Positions 57,137 through 64,000 of a stretch of 64,000 nt of DNA are shown here, piece after piece; the stretch's first letter is position 1; every line of letters starts with the position of its first letter. Origin of the DNA: CAVRQM01 sp963822705 (lineage in GTDB: Bacteria > Pseudomonadota > Alphaproteobacteria > Acetobacterales > Acetobacteraceae); NCBI GenBank assembly GCA_963822705.1, contig CAWGIX010000013.1:186001-250000 (forward strand). Direction: 5' to 3'. The translations under genes were made by a program, and so were the position numbers. The notes beneath the pieces were generated by a model. The model saw nothing but the letters and a program-made list of their open reading frames with translations, did not search any database and was not told where the DNA came from.

Positions 57137-58870
57137 TTAGTGGACCGCGACCGCCGGGTCACGCGCCTCGCCAGCCAGTTCGGGCTCCGCACCCGGCACC
57201 ACGCCCACGACGTTCCGCATCCGGCGGTCGATCGTCCCCACCGAAAACTCCTTTTCCGCGAGTTGCAGCCCCGCCTTCGCGCAGGCGGTGCTCACGTTGG
57301 CGTCGTCGTGCAGCCGCACGATGGCCGTCGCGAGCGCGGCAGCTCCGTCGGTACGGCACGCCTGCAAAACGTCCGGCAGTGCCAATCCCTCCAGCCCGAC
57401 CGGCGTGCCAACACAAGGCACGGCGGCGGCGAGGCTGGCCACCACCCCCGCGATCAGGCCGGAGCCGCTGCGGAACGGCGCCACGGTGACCCGCACGTGA
57501 TCCAAAATCTGGTCGAACTTATCTGATTCGATCAGCGGCTCGACCACCACGACCCCCCGGTCGGAAAAGCTGCGCAGCGACGCAGGAAGGTGGCTTGCGC
57601 TCATCAGGCATCGTATCGACGGGTTGAGTTTTCGCACCTCGGGCATGATTTCCTGCGCGAGCCAAGTCGCGGCGTCGAGGTCCGGGGAACGGCGATAATC
57701 GCCCAAAAACCCGATATCGGCCCGCGCGGCAAATGGCCGACGCACCGGGGGACGTGGCGCCGGCCAGCCGATGACGTGCGTTGTCACCTGAGGCGCGCTC
57801 TCACGCAATGACGCCGCTTCGAATACGGAATGCGCCAGAACCACGTCGGCCGAGAGGGCTGCCAGCAGCTCGCGCTCGCGCAAAGCGCGTGCCGTGGCCA
57901 GGCCCGCCTGCCACTGCTGCAACACCGCCCGCCTGGTCAGGTCAACGAACCCCAAGGTTCCAATGCTGTAGACGATGCGCGTCGGGGGACAGTAGTGCCG
58001 TGTCAGCGCGGCGTATCGCTCATACATCTCGATCCGGTGCAGCATCACTACATCGAACAGGCCGCGATCCCGCTTCAAGATGTCCTCGACCGAGAGGTCC
58101 AGAGGCGGGGAACGCACCGCGGCACCCGCCGCCTGCACGGCGGCAGTGAAAGCGTTCGGCTTGCCGTCGTGATCCGCCTGCGCGAACTCCACGCGCAGCC
58201 CCAGCCGCACCATCGATTCGATATGCGCCAGCAACCCGCGCTCGCTCCCGCCGGGGTCTGCGGCGGCATCGCTGACGACGAGCACCCGCCGCGCGGCCTC
58301 GCCCGCAGGGTTCGTTTCCGCAAATCCGGCAATCGGCTCGACAGGCGCGGCCACGGCCGCACTCAGACGCTGGCGAAGTGCCGTGAATGAAGCCGGGATC
58401 GGTGCGCCCTCGGCATCCGGCGTCAGCGCTCGGGCGGTGATCAGATGCTCGATCTGTTCGGTGATGAAGCGGAGCGCCTGGTCCAGGTCGCCGGGGGTGC
58501 TGGCGGTCTCGATCGCTGCATGCACCGCGTTGTCGATAGTCTGCTCCAGAGCGGCGTCGACGGTCGCCGACCGCTCGACGACAATAGGCGACCCCTTCAG
58601 CTCCTGCCCGTCCTCGGCGCGACGCGCCCGAACCTCGTGGCGCGACAGCGCCGACAAGCCCAGGGGGAACAGCAGCTGAAAGCCGCAATCGCGCCGCTCC
58701 GGCGGCAAAACCGTGACGGTTGGACGCGGGTCGTGCGCCATTACCCGGCCGGCGACCACGCCGTCGACCACGACTTCGACAGTCGTCTTTTCATCAGAAG
58801 AGGCGTCCAGGGCCCAGCCCCAGACGCCTTTCCGATCGGCGCGAGTCAAGCGACCCTTCAGGCCGCCCAT
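57137..58870 (-). CDS. Glycosyltransferase with N-terminal beta domain shared with the neighbouring Hint protein
   Basis: A 577-residue protein. Residues about 1-95 are a beta-domain (GLKGRLTRADRKGVWGWALD, VEVVVDGVVAGRVMAHDPRP, CGFQLLFPLGLSALSRHEVR) that also occurs in the adjacent Hint protein. After a helical linker comes a GT-B fold: VLVVSDAAADPGGSERGLLA, VVMLHRIEMYERYAALTRHY and, in the donor domain, ADIGFLGDYRRSPDLDAATW, VTVAPFRSGSGLIAGVVASL and VPCVGTPVGLEGLALPDVLQ. Donor and acceptor unknown. Downstream of the Hint gene by 15 bases, same strand. Confidence 0.82.
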   Translation of the reverse strand: MGGLKGRLTRADRKGVWGWALDASSDEKTTVEVVVDGVVAGRVMAHDPRPTVTVLPPERRDCGFQLLFPLGLSALSRHEVRARRAEDGQELKGSPIVVERSATVDAALEQTIDNAVHAAIETASTPGDLDQALRFITEQIEHLITARALTPDAEGAPIPASFTALRQRLSAAVAAPVEPIAGFAETNPAGEAARRVLVVSDAAADPGGSERGLLAHIESMVRLGLRVEFAQADHDGKPNAFTAAVQAAGAAVRSPPLDLSVEDILKRDRGLFDVVMLHRIEMYERYAALTRHYCPPTRIVYSIGTLGFVDLTRRAVLQQWQAGLATARALRERELLAALSADVVLAHSVFEAASLRESAPQVTTHVIGWPAPRPPVRRPFAARADIGFLGDYRRSPDLDAATWLAQEIMPEVRKLNPSIRCLMSASHLPASLRSFSDRGVVVVEPLIESDKFDQILDHVRVTVAPFRSGSGLIAGVVASLAAAVPCVGTPVGLEGLALPDVLQACRTDGAAALATAIVRLHDDANVSTACAKAGLQLAEKEFSVGTIDRRMRNVVGVVPGAEPELAGEARDPAVAVH

Positions 58871-58885
58871 ATGGGCGCAGTCAGA

Positions 58886-60160
58886 TCAGGCAGCCTGGTG
58901 TTTGATCTCAGGATGACCAACCGGTTCACTCCAGCCATTCGGCATGCTGCCCGCCGTCCGCACGGCCCGCTGCCCCGCCAGATCGGCCCGAGCCTGAAGC
59001 AGCGCCTCCGCCTTGGCCGCCAGAAGCACAACCGCCCGGTCCAAATTCGCGACGGACGAACGGGTTGCAGCCTTGTGGAGCGCCTTGGCCAAAACCTTGC
59101 CGCCCGCGCCGGTCAACTCCGATGCCGCTTCCAGCATATACGGCGAACCGGACAACTCAACCCCGTCTTCGGCACGCCGGACGCTCACTACGTGCCGCCG
59201 GTGCGGCGACAGCCCGGGCAGCTTTACCTTGAAGCCGCAATAGCCGAGACCGTGCGCATCGGCGACGCGGCGCGGCCGATAGTGGTTGGCGATGATTTCG
59301 CCGACGACCTCGTCGTCGATGGTCAATTCCAGCACCGCGGCGACCGGGGAGCCGCTGTTCCAGGCCACGCCCTCAATGACGCCGACGTCGCACTGCCCGA
59401 TCCGCCCCTGGAGGGAACCCAGTTCTGCATCGGGCGCAATGTGGATGCCGGCACGTTCATTGATAGCCCGACGGATTTTCTCGACCGCAAAACCGCAATC
59501 GAGGCGCGGTATCGTGTAGCGCGGGGGGTGCAGTTCCCGAGCTTCGTGAGGATACAGCTCGGCGTATTCCTGCCAGTTGTCGTACACCGTGTCCGCGCCC
59601 CCGAAGACGCCGGTCTCGGCGACGGCTCCCTCGGCAAAGATCATGTCGCGGTCGGCGAACTCGAAGTTGAGGTACTCGACGGGCCGGTCCGCCGCGCAGC
59701 GGATGATGGACACGCCGTTGACCAAGTCGCCCGCCCCCACCAGCACGCCGTCGAAATGCAGCGCGTGGCACGGCGAGATATACAGATCGCGTTGCGGCAG
59801 GTTGTCGCCCAAGGCCCCCTGCTTGACCAGGATTGGCGCGAAATCGGGGTTTTCGGCAGTCATCTCGGCCGAGTAGCTGCGCCGCCCGACCCACTTCACC
59901 GGCTTGGCCTCGCCGGACGGGGTCATCAGCCGGTCGCCGACGGCGATGTCGCGCGCCAGCCGCTCGCCGGTTTCGGTCAGGATGTGGGTGTCCGGCAGAA
60001 AGCAGGCGACGCCGAGAGTCGTGCCGCCGTGACCGTCGGGCATGATCGTCAGTTTCGCGCCGAGCAAGGTCTCGACGGAGGCGTAATCAAAGCTCCCCGG
60101 ACCGGCGATCTGGACCGACGGGCCGTCGACGAGCGTAATCGAGCCATTCGGGTCAGGCAT
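58886..60160 (-). CDS. Hint-domain protein with C-terminal beta domain
   Basis: A 424-residue protein. The Hint (hedgehog/intein) domain starts at Cys53 in VACFLPDTHILTETGERLAR, DIAVGDRLMTPSGEAKPVKW, then ILVKQGALGDNLPQRDLYIS and PCHALHFDGVLV. After about residue 230 comes a domain (GRIGQCDVGVIEGVAWNSGS, VAAVLELTIDDEVVGEIIAN, LGYCGFKVKLPGLSPHRRHV, VSVRRAEDGVELSGSPYML) that matches the N-terminus of the downstream glycosyltransferase. Hint domains can autocleave at the N-terminal Cys. No signal peptide is evident. Common in Acetobacteraceae; role unknown. Confidence 0.82.
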   Translation of the reverse strand: MPDPNGSITLVDGPSVQIAGPGSFDYASVETLLGAKLTIMPDGHGGTTLGVACFLPDTHILTETGERLARDIAVGDRLMTPSGEAKPVKWVGRRSYSAEMTAENPDFAPILVKQGALGDNLPQRDLYISPCHALHFDGVLVGAGDLVNGVSIIRCAADRPVEYLNFEFADRDMIFAEGAVAETGVFGGADTVYDNWQEYAELYPHEARELHPPRYTIPRLDCGFAVEKIRRAINERAGIHIAPDAELGSLQGRIGQCDVGVIEGVAWNSGSPVAAVLELTIDDEVVGEIIANHYRPRRVADAHGLGYCGFKVKLPGLSPHRRHVVSVRRAEDGVELSGSPYMLEAASELTGAGGKVLAKALHKAATRSSVANLDRAVVLLAAKAEALLQARADLAGQRAVRTAGSMPNGWSEPVGHPEIKHQAA

Positions 60161-60183
60161 GTCCCACCCCTTTTCGAGTATTT

Positions 60184-60198
60184 ATTGCACACTGCAAT
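60184..60198. promoter_or_regulatory. Palindrome upstream of the Hint gene
   Basis: ATTGCACACTGCAAT is a perfect 6-3-6 palindrome 24 bases upstream of the Hint protein ATG, in an AT-richer patch, followed by CTGCAG. A candidate operator. Its TGCA core resembles the palindromes at the phasin promoter. Confidence 0.45.
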
Positions 60199-60336
60199 CC
60201 CTGCAGCTTCGAGCGCCAAACGCCTTCGATCAAACTCATACAGACGTAAACGAGATCAGGCAGCCAGTTACCGGCAGTCGCTCATAACGGTAATGTTACG
60301 CTCTAACCGGCTGGCATCTGGAGGCGGCCTCCTCTG

Positions 60337-61089
60337 CTATAGCAGGCCCTCGCGCCTGAAACTCAGCCAGCGTCCGTTACCCACCACCACATGGTCGTGC
60401 AGCACCACGGACAGCGCGCGGGCGGCGGCCTGGATCTCCATGGTCATGTCCAGATCGGCTCGCGACGGCGTGGGATCGCCGCTCGGGTGGTTGTGCACCA
60501 GAATCAATGCGGTTGCGTGCAGTTCCAGGGCACGTTTGACCACCTCGCGCGGATACACCGGCGTGTGGTTGACCGTGCCGCGCGCCTGGGCCTCGTCGGC
60601 CAGCAGGCGGTTGCGGGCGTCGAGGAACAGGATGCGGAACTGCTCGATCTTTTCCCGCGCGAGGACCGCAGTGAGGTATTCCATGAGCCGGTCCCAGTTG
60701 CCGAGCACCGGCTGGTCCATGATCTCGGCCCGGGCCAAGCGAAGCGCCGCGGCGTGAACGGTTTTGAGCGCCGCAGCCCCGGCCTCCCCCAGCCCGTCGA
60801 CACGGCGCAGATCGGCCAGGGGTGCTGCGATCACATCCGCAAAACTGCGGAAACGCGACAGCAGCAGCCGGGCGATCGGTTTCGTGTCACGCCGCGGCAG
60901 GGCCAGAAACAGCACCATTTCCAGTAGCTCATGGTCGGCCAGCGCCCCCGGACCGGCAGCCAGCAAGCGAGTGCGCATGCGGGCGCGATGACCCTCCGCA
61001 CCCAGCGCTGCAGCATCCTGGTCCGGCCGCGACGGTTCCAGCAGTTCCAGCCCGGACGTCTGCTCGGCCATCCCGCGGGGTTTTCCCAT
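60337..61089 (-). CDS. radC: RadC-family JAB1/MPN metalloprotease-like protein
   Basis: A 250-residue protein with the UPF0758/RadC layout: helix-hairpin-helix region (RVDGLGEAGAAALKTVHAAA) and a JAMM/MPN C-terminal domain with the zinc motif HNHPSGDPTPSRAD. The old name comes from an E. coli repair phenotype later explained otherwise; the function remains uncertain. The start at 61089 is one of several candidates; MAEQ at 61071 is another. Follows map by 80 bases on the same strand. Confidence 0.92.
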   Translation of the reverse strand: MGKPRGMAEQTSGLELLEPSRPDQDAAALGAEGHRARMRTRLLAAGPGALADHELLEMVLFLALPRRDTKPIARLLLSRFRSFADVIAAPLADLRRVDGLGEAGAAALKTVHAAALRLARAEIMDQPVLGNWDRLMEYLTAVLAREKIEQFRILFLDARNRLLADEAQARGTVNHTPVYPREVVKRALELHATALILVHNHPSGDPTPSRADLDMTMEIQAAARALSVVLHDHVVVGNGRWLSFRREGLL

Positions 61090-61169
61090 GACCACGATCT
61101 TGCACCCGGCCAAGCGGAGCCGACGCCAATCCGGCGTCAATCCCCCATCAATCCCGCTTCAACCGGGAC

Positions 61170-61979
61170 TCAGGCGGCCAGAGCGTAGGGCGGTTTGTGA
61201 AGGCCCCCGGGCGAACGAGTAAAAATCTCCACGCCGTCCTGGGTGACGCCGACCATATGCTCGAACTGGGCCGACAGGCTGCGGTCGCGAGTCACCGCGG
61301 TCCAGCCGTCGTCAAGTACCTTCACTTCCGGTCGGCCGGCGTTGACCATCGGCTCGACGGTAAAAAACATGCCCGGGCGAAGCACGGTCCCGTCGCCGCG
61401 CTTGCCGAAATGCAGAACATTCGGCGCTTCGTGAAAGTGGCGGCCGATGCCGTGACCGCAGAAATCGCGCACAACGCTGAACCGGTGCAACTCGACGAAC
61501 GACTGAATGGCGTGTCCGACATCGCCCAACGTAGCACCGGGGCGCACCGCCGCCACACCGCGCAGCAGCGCCTCATAGGTCACGTCCATCAGGTTGCGCG
61601 CGCGGGTGGACGGCTGGCCGGCCACGTACATCCGGCTGCTGTCCCCGTGCCAGCCGTCCAGCACCACGGTGACGTCGATGTTGAGCACGTCGCCCGAGGC
61701 CAGGCGCCGGTCGCCGGGGATGCCGTGGCAGACCACGTGGTTGATGGAGGTGCAGATCGACTTCGGGTAGCCGCGATAGCCCAGCGGGGCCGGGACCGCC
61801 CCGTGCCGCAGGATAAAATCGTGGCACAGCCGGTCTAGCTCGGCGGTGGAGACCCCCGGCCGGACATGCGCTGCCACCATGTCGAGCGTGGCCGCCGCGA
61901 GCCGGCCCGCCCGGCGCATGCCGTCGAAATCCTCCGGGCGGTACAGAGTGATGCGTCGCGTCTCCGTCCCGCCGTCCAT
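61170..61979 (-). CDS. map: Methionine aminopeptidase, type I
   Basis: A 269-residue dinuclear metallopeptidase removing initiator Met. Ligands are seen in NIDVTVVLDGWHGDSSRMYV (Asp, Asp), DFCGHGIGRHFHEAPNVLHF (His), FFTVEPMVNAG (Glu) and SAQFEHMVGVTQDG (Glu). The ATG at 61979 (MDGGTETRRITLYRPEDFDG) is preferred to the TTG at 61994. Complements def in this window. Confidence 0.95.
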   Translation of the reverse strand: MDGGTETRRITLYRPEDFDGMRRAGRLAAATLDMVAAHVRPGVSTAELDRLCHDFILRHGAVPAPLGYRGYPKSICTSINHVVCHGIPGDRRLASGDVLNIDVTVVLDGWHGDSSRMYVAGQPSTRARNLMDVTYEALLRGVAAVRPGATLGDVGHAIQSFVELHRFSVVRDFCGHGIGRHFHEAPNVLHFGKRGDGTVLRPGMFFTVEPMVNAGRPEVKVLDDGWTAVTRDRSLSAQFEHMVGVTQDGVEIFTRSPGGLHKPPYALAA

Positions 61980-62067
61980 CGATCGTTCCGTCAATCCCTG
62001 CCGCCGTCCTGCCCAAAGATGCGCAACCGGCCGTGCCGGCGCAAGGGCGAGAGCCGTGGTGCCTGGC

Positions 62068-63225
62068 CTAACCGGAAGAGTTGCCCAGCGTTCTTGCGTC
62101 CGGGCGTACGCGCGGCAGCATCAAACGCTGGGTATGGGTCAGAACTGGCGGCACGTGACCGTGCACCGCCCCGCGTGCCGACGAAATGGTCGGCCTACCC
62201 GAAGCGAGCGGCAGCGCATGCCAGCGGCCGAGCGAGCGAACGGATGCGGCGCGCACCGCCGGGGTTGCCGGCGCCAGGGACAGCGTGGCGCCCTGCGCGC
62301 TGCTCACCAATTCCATCCTGCCCGCCGAAAGGGGCGACCGTTCTCGGTAGGACGCTACCGGAACACCAAGCTGCTCAAATCCCGCATCCAGCAGGGCCGC
62401 CATGTGCTGATCGCGCTCCGTCGTGTGCGCGGCACCCAGAACTACGCCGATCAGGCGCACCTCGCCGCGCAAGGCCGAGGTCACAAGGTTGCAGCCGGAT
62501 GCCTCGGTGTAGCCCGTCTTGATGCCATCTGCCCCAGGGTAGTTCTGCAGCATGTGGTCGTGATTAGGGATCAACCGGCCGTGATAGACGAAGCTCGGAA
62601 TGCTGAAATACCGGTATTCCACAGGAAAATCCTGGATCAGGTGCCGCGCGAGCCAGGCCAAGTCGCGGGCGGTGCTGGTCTGGTCCGGGTCGGGCAGACC
62701 TGACGCATTGCGAAACACGGTATGGGTCATCCCCAAGCCCCGCGCGCGCAGAGTCATCAACTGGGCGAACCGCTGTTCGTCCCCGCCGGCGAGCATTTCA
62801 CCCAGAGCGGCGGCGGCATCGTTGGCGGACTTGGTGACGAGCGCCTCGATCGCCTCCTCCACGGTCAGCCGGCTGGCCGGCAGCAACCCGAGTTTGGAAG
62901 GCGGCATCGACGCGGCGTGCAGGCTGACCGGGACTATCTGCTCGAGAAAGATCCGGCGGTCGCGCAGCGCCTCGAACGCCATGTACAGCGTCATCATTTT
63001 TGTCAGGCTGGCCGGATAGCGCGGCTCATCGGGGTTAATGGCGGAGATCACTGCGCCGCTCGCCGTGTCCATGACGAGCGAGCTGTAGCGATCCGATCCG
63101 ATCTGTGCGTACGCCGCTGGGGCCTGGAGGGCGGAGAAGAGACAGAGAACCAGCCCGAGAACCCAGCTCGGGGCCCGACGCCAGAATCCTGTACTCGCAA
63201 CACCCGCCCGCATCGGATGGACCAT
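62068..63225 (-). CDS. D-alanyl-D-alanine carboxypeptidase (DacA/PBP5-like)
   Basis: A 385-residue periplasmic serine peptidase trimming peptidoglycan pentapeptides. N-terminal signal peptide (WVLGLVLCLFSALQAPAAYA), active-site SxxK in PASLTKMMTLYMAFEAL, SxN in VTKSANDAAAALGEML and KTG in GADGIKTGYTEASGCNLV. A Pro/Ala/Arg-rich C-terminal extension of about 90 residues follows and has no clear amphipathic anchor. Start at 63225. Upstream gap carries the divergent phasin promoter. Confidence 0.93.
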   Translation of the reverse strand: MVHPMRAGVASTGFWRRAPSWVLGLVLCLFSALQAPAAYAQIGSDRYSSLVMDTASGAVISAINPDEPRYPASLTKMMTLYMAFEALRDRRIFLEQIVPVSLHAASMPPSKLGLLPASRLTVEEAIEALVTKSANDAAAALGEMLAGGDEQRFAQLMTLRARGLGMTHTVFRNASGLPDPDQTSTARDLAWLARHLIQDFPVEYRYFSIPSFVYHGRLIPNHDHMLQNYPGADGIKTGYTEASGCNLVTSALRGEVRLIGVVLGAAHTTERDQHMAALLDAGFEQLGVPVASYRERSPLSAGRMELVSSAQGATLSLAPATPAVRAASVRSLGRWHALPLASGRPTISSARGAVHGHVPPVLTHTQRLMLPRVRPDARTLGNSSG

Positions 63226-63403
63226 GGTGGGTCTCTCCCGTTCGCCCCGCGCGGCGGACCCTAGCCGCGGGGCTGTCGGGCTGTCCAGCAGAAATCAGAC
63301 CGGATAGCAGCGAAATGAGGGTCTTAGGATCGAGTTTTGCATGCATTTGCCAGCACGTTCACAGTGACCCTCCGCCGGGCGGCTATCCGGCCTACGCCAA
63401 GAT

Positions 63404-63424
63404 TTTTTGTGCAGTGCACAAAAA
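63404..63424. promoter_or_regulatory. Palindrome in the phasin upstream region
   Basis: TTTTGTGCAGTGCACAAAA, extended by one T/A pair on each side, is a perfect palindrome about a central G. It lies 79 bases before the phasin ATG. TGC-containing palindromes are the type of site bound by PhaR, the repressor of phasin genes in alphaproteobacteria; identity of the binder here is inferred. Confidence 0.5.
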
Positions 63425-63463
63425 GGGCTATTGCATGGCCCGGAACACTGTCCTAAATGCCCT

Positions 63464-63480
63464 CTGCTGCAATGCAACAG
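63464..63480. promoter_or_regulatory. Second TGC palindrome in the phasin upstream region
   Basis: CTGCTGCAATGCAACAG is an imperfect palindrome (one mismatched pair, central A) 22 bases before the phasin ATG, consistent with an operator that overlaps the promoter. With the 63404 site and TTGCATGG between them it makes a cluster of TGCA words. Confidence 0.45.
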
Positions 63481-63502
63481 CGAGGCGATGGGAGGCTACG
63501 CG

Positions 63503-64000
63503 ATGGCGGCGAAGAAGGTGGAGGATGGTGTCGGGAGCGAGGGCGCCAAGCCACTCGAGGTCGGCGCGGCGTTGATCGACGACGCGGTCAAAGCGGTGAC
63601 GGAGACCACGAAGTCGGTGGCGAAGTCCGTCGATGCGGCGGCACCGGCGCCAAGCGCCATGATGCCCAAGCTGGATCCCGAAATACCTGTGAAGGTGCCC
63701 GCTCCAGCGACATCGAACCAAACTCGGACGCTGGTCCCCGCGCCGGTCAAGGCGGGAACGAAGCAAGTCGAGCAGCATATCAAGACAACCATGGAGAGAG
63801 CGATGACGACGGCGGAAGAACTGATGACATTCGGGCAGGGCAATGTCGAGGCGTTCGTGAAGTCCAGCCAGATTTGGGCCAGCGGCTTGCAGGACCTTGG
63901 CAAGACCGTAGCCGACAGCGCACAGGCCCAGATCGAGCAAACGGTCAGCACCTTCAAGGCGCTGGCAAGCGTGAAGTCGCTGCGCGAGGCAGCGGAACTG
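63503..64000 (+). CDS. Phasin family protein, 3' end outside window
   Basis: Open to the window edge (166 codons seen). MAAKKVEDGVGSEGAKPLEV, an Ala/Pro linker, then the phasin helix region EELMTFGQGNVEAFVKSSQI, WASGLQDLGKTVADSAQAQI and EQTVSTFKALASVKSLREAA, the latter being the recognised phasin_2 pattern. Coats polyhydroxyalkanoate granules or links to their regulation. GGGAGG seven bases before the ATG fixes the start. TGC-rich palindromes upstream suggest PhaR control. Confidence 0.9.
   Translation, partial: MAAKKVEDGVGSEGAKPLEVGAALIDDAVKAVTETTKSVAKSVDAAAPAPSAMMPKLDPEIPVKVPAPATSNQTRTLVPAPVKAGTKQVEQHIKTTMERAMTTAEELMTFGQGNVEAFVKSSQIWASGLQDLGKTVADSAQAQIEQTVSTFKALASVKSLREAAEL

Overview
This is a high-GC stretch of what looks like an alphaproteobacterial chromosome, most likely from the Acetobacteraceae or a close Rhodospirillales relative. 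That placement is inferred from gene content: LpxI, COQ9, the BamF-type lipoprotein (DUF3035), a fused shikimate kinase/3-dehydroquinate synthase, a phasin, a Hint-domain protein, and divergent ubiG and lysC with ptsP nearby. No rRNA, tRNA, CRISPR array, transposase, integron or prophage was seen. Almost all of the window is ordinary housekeeping and envelope biology.

Layout. 1-8 kb: 3' end of lpxI, gloA, a ycjX-ycjF pair, then a very large membrane-anchored coiled-coil OmpA/MotB-like protein. 8-14.5 kb: small secreted and low-complexity proteins, a GST, a TPP enzyme of the pyruvate oxidase type, an HU-like protein and a BrkB/YihY membrane protein. 14.8-20.8 kb: clpB, microproteins, COQ9, an acetyltransferase, def, rpsU and a VOC protein. 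21-25.4 kb: a DUF3311/sodium-solute symporter pair, then an IlvD/Edd dehydratase and an SDR that together look like sugar-acid catabolism. 25.5-29.1 kb (minus strand): aroKB fusion, MBL hydrolase, fatty acid desaturase. 29.1-31.2 kb (plus): microprotein, xerC/D-type recombinase, accA. 31.2-34 kb (minus): hicA (frameshifted), hicB and a GH15 glucoamylase. 34.1-35.8 kb (plus): asd and an atypical ClpP-like protein. 36-43 kb (minus): ispG, RodZ-like regulator, ptsP, nitronate monooxygenase, lysC, with ubiG divergent. 43.7-54.4 kb: cation/proton antiporter converging on mutL, then pgi, bamF, lspA, ileS and ribF. 54.4-64 kb: DSD1-type PLP enzyme, a lone LivF ATPase, DUF29, a glycosyltransferase and a Hint protein that share a domain, radC, map, a D,D-carboxypeptidase, and a phasin cut by the window end.

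The most striking property of the window is the number of reading-frame breaks. I count at least 17 small indels, most of them one extra G or C in a short G/C run, in clpB, asd, ubiG, pgi, mutL, lspA, the dehydratase, the antiporter, hicA, a VOC protein and others. They are densest from 43 to 50.5 kb. Because several of these genes are normally essential, uncorrected sequencing or assembly errors are the most economical explanation. mutL is the worst affected, so a real mutator background cannot be excluded from sequence alone. I annotate these as genes with frameshifts and give the inferred repair points.

I did not find a convincing undescribed system. The best leads are the giant OmpA-like coiled-coil protein beside ycjXF, a ClpP-like protein whose expected nucleophile is Asn, a domain shared between a Hint protein and a glycosyltransferase in one operon, three microproteins, and TGC-containing palindromes at the phasin and Hint promoters.
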